DNA of 10,033 bases from Holophagae bacterium (GTDB lineage: Bacteria > Acidobacteriota > Thermoanaerobaculia > Thermoanaerobaculales > Sulfomarinibacteraceae): contig DAOWGJ010000265.1 in the NCBI GenBank assembly GCA_030637505.1, positions 1 to 10,033 of the forward strand, given 5' to 3'. Shown in pieces: positions 5,975 to 10,033 of the stretch (position 1 is its first letter; the number at the start of each line of letters is the position of its first letter). The notes beneath the pieces were generated by a model. That model made no database searches, was not told the DNA's origin, and worked only from the letters and a program-made list of their open reading frames with translations. A program made the position numbers and the translations under genes.

Positions 5975-7096
5975 TCACGAGCTCTCTCCCTCTCCAAACG
6001 CTGTGCCGTGCTCCCCGAGCCGTGGCGCTGCACGATCCGGCGTCCGGCCCAGGGACGGAATGAAGGGCCCCAGAGCCGGCAGAGTCCCACCGTCCGCGGT
6101 CATGACCTCGCCGGCCAGGCCCGCTTCGTGCAAACGACCGTCCTCTCGGGCCTGATCAAGATCCAAGATCGGGCTCACGGGCAGTCCTTCAGCCTTGAAC
6201 AAGACCAGCCATTCGGCTCTCGGTCGGGCCGACAGGGCCTTTTCGATGCGACCGACTGCGGCCACGCCCTCCTCCCCGTCATCCGTCCCTGCCAGGGCCA
6301 GTTCTTCCAGATCCAAGATCGACAGAAACCCAATCCAGAACTTGGGCTCGATCGCAGATACCGTGATCTCCAGACCATCCCCACAGTGATAGCGCCGATA
6401 GCAGGGCCAGCGGCCGGACAGGAGGGTGCTCAGCACGCCACCCCCGGCTGCCCGATCTGCCCAGGCCCAGGCGAGCATCGGCACAGTCCCGCTGACCAGG
6501 GGTTGATCGATCACCGCACCCTGCCCGGTCCGTTCCCTCCGAAAGAGGGCCGCGAGGATGGCCGAAGAGGCCAGCAGAGAAGCACCGACGTCAGCCATTT
6601 GCAGCGCCGGGACCTCAGTCGTGTTGATGAGGTCCAGCGCGCCGGTGGCCGCTACAAAATTGAGGTCGTGACCGATCTTCTTCGCACCCGTTGCTCCCCG
6701 CCCCCACGACGACATCGAACAGTAGATCAACCGAGAGTTGATGCGGCCCAGAACCTTCGAGCCGAGGCCCCACTTTTCCATCGTTCCCGGTCTGAAGGTC
6801 TCGATCAACACATCGGCACCTTCAACCAGGGCCCGCAACCGATCAGATCCCTCGGAAGTTCGAAGATCCAATGCAACACTTTCGGCCCCCGGGTAAAGAG
6901 CTGCAAATGCAGCGCCCATGCCTCCGACCAGAGGCTGCACCTGGCGCATGGGATCCCCGCCGTTGGGATCCTCGACCTTGATCAACCGGGCGCCGAGGTC
7001 CAGCAGCTGGCGAGCCAACACCGCACTGGGCAGCATGCGCCCGAGGTCAAGAACAACGATCCCCTCGAGGGGTCCGTCGTGTGTCGTTTTCGTCAT
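5975..7096 (-). CDS. Family III CoA-transferase, alpha-methylacyl-CoA racemase-like
   Basis: A CaiB/BaiF-fold protein of 373 residues (bacterial AMACR-type enzymes are about 360). The N-terminal region has GIVVLDLGRMLPSAVLARQLLDLGARLIKVEDP and a SVALDLRTSEG segment typical of the family. The residues used for proton exchange in the racemase branch are all recognisable: His143-Asp144 in IGHDLNFVAATG, Asp169 in MADVGAS, and Glu250 in SAIEPKFW. This favours epimerisation of 2-methylacyl-CoA thioesters (branched fatty acid or sterol side-chain breakdown) over CoA transfer, although the substrate is unproven. The start at 7096 is set by GGAGG 7 nt upstream; an in-frame ATG at 7132 lacks this. It faces the lipoprotein gene divergently. 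lnt follows 257 bp later, separated by the structured element. No beta-oxidation partner gene is adjacent. Confidence 0.9.
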   Translation of the reverse strand: MTKTTHDGPLEGIVVLDLGRMLPSAVLARQLLDLGARLIKVEDPNGGDPMRQVQPLVGGMGAAFAALYPGAESVALDLRTSEGSDRLRALVEGADVLIETFRPGTMEKWGLGSKVLGRINSRLIYCSMSSWGRGATGAKKIGHDLNFVAATGALDLINTTEVPALQMADVGASLLASSAILAALFRRERTGQGAVIDQPLVSGTVPMLAWAWADRAAGGGVLSTLLSGRWPCYRRYHCGDGLEITVSAIEPKFWIGFLSILDLEELALAGTDDGEEGVAAVGRIEKALSARPRAEWLVLFKAEGLPVSPILDLDQAREDGRLHEAGLAGEVMTADGGTLPALGPFIPSLGRTPDRAAPRLGEHGTAFGEGESS

Positions 7097-7103
7097 CCAG
7101 CAA

Positions 7104-7108
7104 CCTCC
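7104..7108 (-). promoter_or_regulatory. Ribosome binding site fixing the start at 7096
   Basis: On the minus strand GGAGG lies 7 nt before the ATG at 7096-7094. It would be inside the coding sequence if the in-frame ATG at 7132 were used, so the shorter 373-residue product is preferred. Confidence 0.8.
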
Positions 7109-7184
7109 ATCGTATTCCCCGAGCCCGATCAACTCTCAATAGCGGCCGGAAGCTTATGATAGCGAACCGCCTCGAGAATTCGAA

Positions 7185-7215
7185 TCACCCTTCAAACTTC
7201 ACCCTTCAAACTTCA
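7185..7215. repeat. 14-bp tandem repeat, 2.2 copies, in a divergent promoter region
   Basis: ACCCTTCAAACTTC is present at 7187-7200 and again at 7201-7214, with the 14-bp period extending from 7185 to 7215 (31 nt). It lies between the divergent racemase-like gene (start 7096) and the lipoprotein gene (start 7270), 55 bp upstream of the latter. It may be a simple slippage repeat or paired protein-binding sites on one face of the helix-and-a-third. No clear promoter boxes were recognised nearby. Confidence 0.75.
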
Positions 7216-7269
7216 TGTCTCCCCCCTGCTACACTCAACCGCGCTGTGACTCGGCCGAAATTGACCCGC

Positions 7270-7824
7270 ATGACTGCTCTCCTCAGGCGACTGCCCCTGG
7301 GCGTCCTGGTCCTGGTGGCGGCCGGATGCGGGAAGGCGCCACTTCCTCCGGATAAACCTTCTGCGATACCGAGCGCGGAGTTGGGTCAGAAACACTTCTC
7401 TCCGGAAACGATCACCCAGGGCCTTCCCTGGAAATTCTCCGTCTCGACCGAACAATCCAATGCCGCCGAAACAACCCGAACCCTCTTTGTTTCAAGCGAA
7501 CCGCTCGAAAACTCCGGAGGCAAAACCATTTTCCTGCGGGCCTCCTTGGAGACCCGGAAATTCGACCAATCGGCGCAGGCTGCCGAAGTCTTCGCCGAGC
7601 AGGCCCACGACGCCCACCCGGACATGGGTTTGACCTATGCCTGGGACTTGCTGGTCCTCGATGGCACCCAACTGCACCGCCTGCACGCCCCCTGTCTATT
7701 TTCAGAAGAATCATTTGACACAATGTCCGCCAACCTCTTGGAAATGATCAGCCCGGCCACCAGCCAAGTCCTTCGCTGCCGCTGCGGCGGAGGGTGTCTC
7801 CAAACCAACGCCGCCGACCAATAA
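7270..7824 (+). CDS. Small putative lipoprotein with cysteine-rich C-terminus, family unknown
   Basis: The protein has 184 residues. The N-terminus is MTALLRRLPLGVLVLVAAGC: basic n-region, hydrophobic core and lipobox AAGC, with Cys20 as the predicted lipidated residue. A Pro-rich stretch (GKAPLPPDKPS) follows as a linker. The rest is a compact domain of about 150 residues that I do not recognise. Four further cysteines are visible: Cys142 and a terminal CRCGGGC cluster (170, 172, 176), which could bind metal or form disulfides. ATG 7270 is chosen because it begins the signal peptide, but no good Shine-Dalgarno precedes it; TTG 7261 is an in-frame alternative three codons earlier. The hairpin repeat begins directly after the TAA stop. 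Envelope location is predicted; function unknown. Confidence 0.75.
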   Translation: MTALLRRLPLGVLVLVAAGCGKAPLPPDKPSAIPSAELGQKHFSPETITQGLPWKFSVSTEQSNAAETTRTLFVSSEPLENSGGKTIFLRASLETRKFDQSAQAAEVFAEQAHDAHPDMGLTYAWDLLVLDGTQLHRLHAPCLFSEESFDTMSANLLEMISPATSQVLRCRCGGGCLQTNAADQ

Positions 7825-7855
7825 CACAACCCATGCAATTCGTTCGACGAATTGC
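7825..7855. repeat. Dispersed hairpin repeat, copy 2, directly after the lipoprotein stop
   Basis: It matches 2958-2988 at 30 of 31 positions in the same window orientation, with 26 consecutive identical bases (7830-7855). The same perfect 8-bp hairpin is present, GCAATTCG-TTCGA-CGAATTGC (7835-7842, loop, 7848-7855). It begins at the base after the TAA of the lipoprotein gene and ends 83 bp before the peptidase start. No T run follows. Relative to its upstream gene it lies in the opposite orientation to copy 1, but the core is nearly symmetric. Confidence 0.8.
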
Positions 7856-7926
7856 CTTCTCTGCTACCCTTCCAAAACATGAGCGCCTGCAAACCTTTGG
7901 CCCCAGCCGGCGTATCAGAAATCCGT

Positions 7927-7931
7927 GGAGG
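7927..7931 (+). promoter_or_regulatory. Ribosome binding site fixing the start at 7939
   Basis: GGAGG lies 7 nt before the ATG at 7939. The frame is open upstream to 7852 (a TTG inside the hairpin repeat), but that extension precedes the RBS and would bury the signal peptide. Confidence 0.88.
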
Positions 7932-7938
7932 TCACTCA

Positions 7939-10017
7939 ATGCGCATTTTCACCACTCTTTTTCTCTCAGTAATGGCACTCACCTTGACCACGCCGCTCTC
8001 GGCGAGCGACGATCCCTTTCTTTGGCTTGAAGAGGTCGAAGGCGAGAAGGCCCTCGAATGGGTTGGTGAGCAGAGTGCGGCAACGACCATGGTGATCGAA
8101 GCTCGTCCGGAGTTTGAGCCTATTCGAAAACAGACCCTGGAGATCCTGGATTCAGCCGACCGCATCCCCTACGTCGGCATTCGTGGTTCCCACCTCTACA
8201 ACTTCTGGCAGGACTCAGACCATGTCCGCGGCATCTGGCGCAGGACCAGTCTTGACCAGTACAAGAAGGCAGAACCCCAGTGGGACACCGTGCTCGACAT
8301 CGACGCCCTCGGCCAAGCAGACGGCGAAAGCTGGGTCTGGAAGGGCCCCACCTGTCTCGCACCCGACTACCGGCACTGCATGGTGGCTCTGTCTCCTGGC
8401 GGAGGCGACGCCGTCGTCTACCGCGAGTTTGACACCGTCACCAAGTCGTTCGTCACCGACGGCTTTTCTCTTCCCGAAGCCAAATCCAACGTCAATTGGC
8501 GCGATGCCGACCACCTGTGGGTCGGCACCGATTTCGGTGAGGGATCCCTGACCGACTCCGGCTATCCCCGCATGGTCAAACTCTGGACCCGGGGCACACC
8601 CCTCGAAGACGCCGAAACGGTGTTCGAAGGCAAGGCGGAAGACGTCTCGGTCGGCGCCTTCAGCAAACACACTCCCGAGGGCCGCTACGACATTATTTTC
8701 CGCACACCGGCCTTCTTCCGCGGCGAATATTTCTTGAGACTGGGAGATCGGCTGGTCAAGCTGGACCTGCCGGACGACGTCCAGCTCCAGGGTTTCTTCA
8801 AGGATCAGCTCATGATCGCCCTTCGGTCGGACTGGACGATTGGCGGCACGACCTATCCCCAGGACGCCCTGATGGCCATCGACCTGGATGCCTTCCTCGA
8901 AGGGCGCCGGTCCTTTGACGTGCTCTTCGAGCCGTCGGCCAAGGTCTCTCTGGGCGGGGTCGCCTGGACCCGGGATCGCCTGCTGATGACGACGTTGGAC
9001 AACGTCCGGGGCCGGCTGTACGAATTGCAGCCGACTCCAGAGGGCTGGGACCGAAAGCAGGTGCCCCTGCCCGGCCTCGGGCAAGCCTCCTTCGCCGCGA
9101 CATCCAAGGATCAGGACCTCTACTTTTTTTCCTATAAGGACTTTCTGACGCCTTCCAGCCTGTGGCTGGTCGAAGGCGATACCGAACCGGAGAAACTCAA
9201 ATCAACCCCAGCCTTCTTCGATACCGAGGGCATGACCGTCACTCAGCACGAAGCCGCGTCAGCGGACGGCACCCTGATCCCCTACTTTCTTGTGACCCCC
9301 AAGGGTTACACCCCCAACGGCACGAACCCGACCATTCTTTACGGCTACGGCGGCTTTGAGATCTCGATGACGCCGTTCTACTCGGCCGTGTGGGGCACCG
9401 CCTGGCTCGAGCGCGGCGGCGTCATTGCCCTGGCCAACATTCGCGGCGGCGGTGAGTTCGGCCCCGCCTGGCACCAGGCAGCCCTCAAGAGCAACCGCAA
9501 CAAGAGTTTCGAGGATTTCATCGCCGTGGCGGAGGATCTCGGCAAACGCAAAATCACCTCGCCTGAGCACCTGGGAATCATGGGCGGATCCAACGGCGGA
9601 CTCCTGGTTGGGGCCGTCATGACCCAACGGCCTGATCTCTTCGAAGCCGTCGTCTGTCAGGTCCCCCTGCTGGACATGCAGCGATACAACAAGCTGCTGG
9701 CGGGCGCCAGCTGGATGGCCGAATACGGCAACCCCGACATCCCTGAGGAGTGGGCGTTCATCCAGAAGTGGTCCCCATACCACAACGTCAACAAGGACGC
9801 CGACTACCCCGAAGCCCTCTTCATCACCTCGACCAGGGACGATCGCGTCCACCCCGGCCACGCACGGAAGATGGTCGCTCTCCTGCAATCACTGGGCCAC
9901 CCGGTGCTCTACTACGAGAACACCGAGGGCGGCCACGCCGCAGCGGCCGACCACGGCCAGAAGGCCCGGATGACCGCCTTGGAGATGACCTATCTCTGGA
10001 TGAAGACGGGGGAGTAA
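7939..10017 (+). CDS. Secreted prolyl oligopeptidase (peptidase family S9A)
   Basis: A serine peptidase of 692 residues that cleaves after proline in short peptides; typical secreted bacterial forms are about 700. Signal peptide: MRIFTTLFLSVMALTLTTPLSA, likely cut before SDDPFLWLEEVEG. That last stretch is the family's N-terminal helix pattern (DPyLWLEdveg). Roughly residues 70-410 form the beta-propeller that gates the active site, and 430-692 the alpha/beta-hydrolase domain. The latter shows YGYGGFEISMTPFYS (oxyanion tyrosine), LANIRGGGEFG, nucleophile Ser551 in GGSNGGLLVG, Asp634 followed by Arg636 in TRDDRVHPGHA, and His666 in EGGHAAA. These correspond to S554, D641, R643 and H680 of pig POP, so the enzyme looks intact. 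It is probably periplasmic or extracellular, for peptide nutrition. It follows the lipoprotein gene on the same strand by 114 bp with the hairpin repeat between them. It could have its own promoter; none was recognised. The gene is complete, and the window ends 16 bp later. Confidence 0.96.
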   Translation: MRIFTTLFLSVMALTLTTPLSASDDPFLWLEEVEGEKALEWVGEQSAATTMVIEARPEFEPIRKQTLEILDSADRIPYVGIRGSHLYNFWQDSDHVRGIWRRTSLDQYKKAEPQWDTVLDIDALGQADGESWVWKGPTCLAPDYRHCMVALSPGGGDAVVYREFDTVTKSFVTDGFSLPEAKSNVNWRDADHLWVGTDFGEGSLTDSGYPRMVKLWTRGTPLEDAETVFEGKAEDVSVGAFSKHTPEGRYDIIFRTPAFFRGEYFLRLGDRLVKLDLPDDVQLQGFFKDQLMIALRSDWTIGGTTYPQDALMAIDLDAFLEGRRSFDVLFEPSAKVSLGGVAWTRDRLLMTTLDNVRGRLYELQPTPEGWDRKQVPLPGLGQASFAATSKDQDLYFFSYKDFLTPSSLWLVEGDTEPEKLKSTPAFFDTEGMTVTQHEAASADGTLIPYFLVTPKGYTPNGTNPTILYGYGGFEISMTPFYSAVWGTAWLERGGVIALANIRGGGEFGPAWHQAALKSNRNKSFEDFIAVAEDLGKRKITSPEHLGIMGGSNGGLLVGAVMTQRPDLFEAVVCQVPLLDMQRYNKLLAGASWMAEYGNPDIPEEWAFIQKWSPYHNVNKDADYPEALFITSTRDDRVHPGHARKMVALLQSLGHPVLYYENTEGGHAAAADHGQKARMTALEMTYLWMKTGE

Positions 10018-10033
10018 GAGCTATCAGCTGTCA

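Noticed and set aside
5718..5978. 87-residue N-terminal extension of Lnt (open frame up to 5978)
   Set aside because: The extra residues are not Lnt-like, are not a signal sequence and coincide with the structured element. ATG 5717 begins the first membrane helix and gives the usual family length.
5894..7159. 421-codon + strand open frame
   Set aside because: It is antisense to the racemase-like gene, its protein shows no domain or signal, and it is an expected mirror of a GC-rich coding strand.
8215..9084. 289-codon minus-strand open frame opposite the prolyl oligopeptidase
   Set aside because: Shadow of the coding strand; the + strand product has all family motifs and this one has none. 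The same applies to 9259-9888.

Overview
The window is about 10 kb of GC-rich DNA from a Gram-negative bacterium. Lnt, a lipoprotein signal peptide and an IPTLxxWG-type sorting signal all point to an outer membrane. The sulfatase-TPR fusion, the IPTL-CTERM protein, the secreted S9A peptidase and a gapped lnt-prfB neighbourhood suggest an Acidobacteriota-like (Thermoanaerobaculia/Holophagae-like) or delta-proteobacterial-like lineage. That assignment is inference from gene content, not a marker-gene result.

Layout, left to right. (1) Bases 1-1929 (+): the 3' part of a sulfatase/alkaline-phosphatase-fold protein fused to about a dozen TPR repeats. (2) 1930-2132: leader region with a candidate sigma-70 promoter and small hairpins. 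(3) 2133-2822 (+): a small secreted protein ending in an IPTINRWG-TM-RRK tripartite sorting tail, followed by a strong intrinsic terminator. (4) 2823-2987: convergent gap carrying copy 1 of a perfect-hairpin repeat. (5) 4089-2988 (-): prfB (RF2), encoded with the classical autoregulatory +1 frameshift at CTT-TGA-C. (6) 5717-4209 (-): lnt. (7) 5718-5974: a gap filled by a 171-nt element that folds, in + strand polarity, into a long closing helix enclosing several hairpins. It is a candidate structured RNA, antisense to the flanking genes. (8) 7096-5975 (-): an alpha-methylacyl-CoA racemase-like family III CoA-transferase. (9) 7097-7269: divergent intergenic region with a 14-bp tandem repeat. 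(10) 7270-7824 (+): a small unknown lipoprotein with a Cys-rich tail. (11) Copy 2 of the hairpin repeat, then 7939-10017 (+), a secreted prolyl oligopeptidase.

The minus-strand genes (racemase-like enzyme, lnt, prfB) could be partly co-transcribed. Lnt would act on lipoproteins such as the one at 7270, but nothing else ties the genes into one pathway. The content is mostly housekeeping or ordinary. The items that standard annotation would miss are the + strand structured element at 5750-5920, the two-copy hairpin repeat sitting at stop codons, and the split prfB reading frame.
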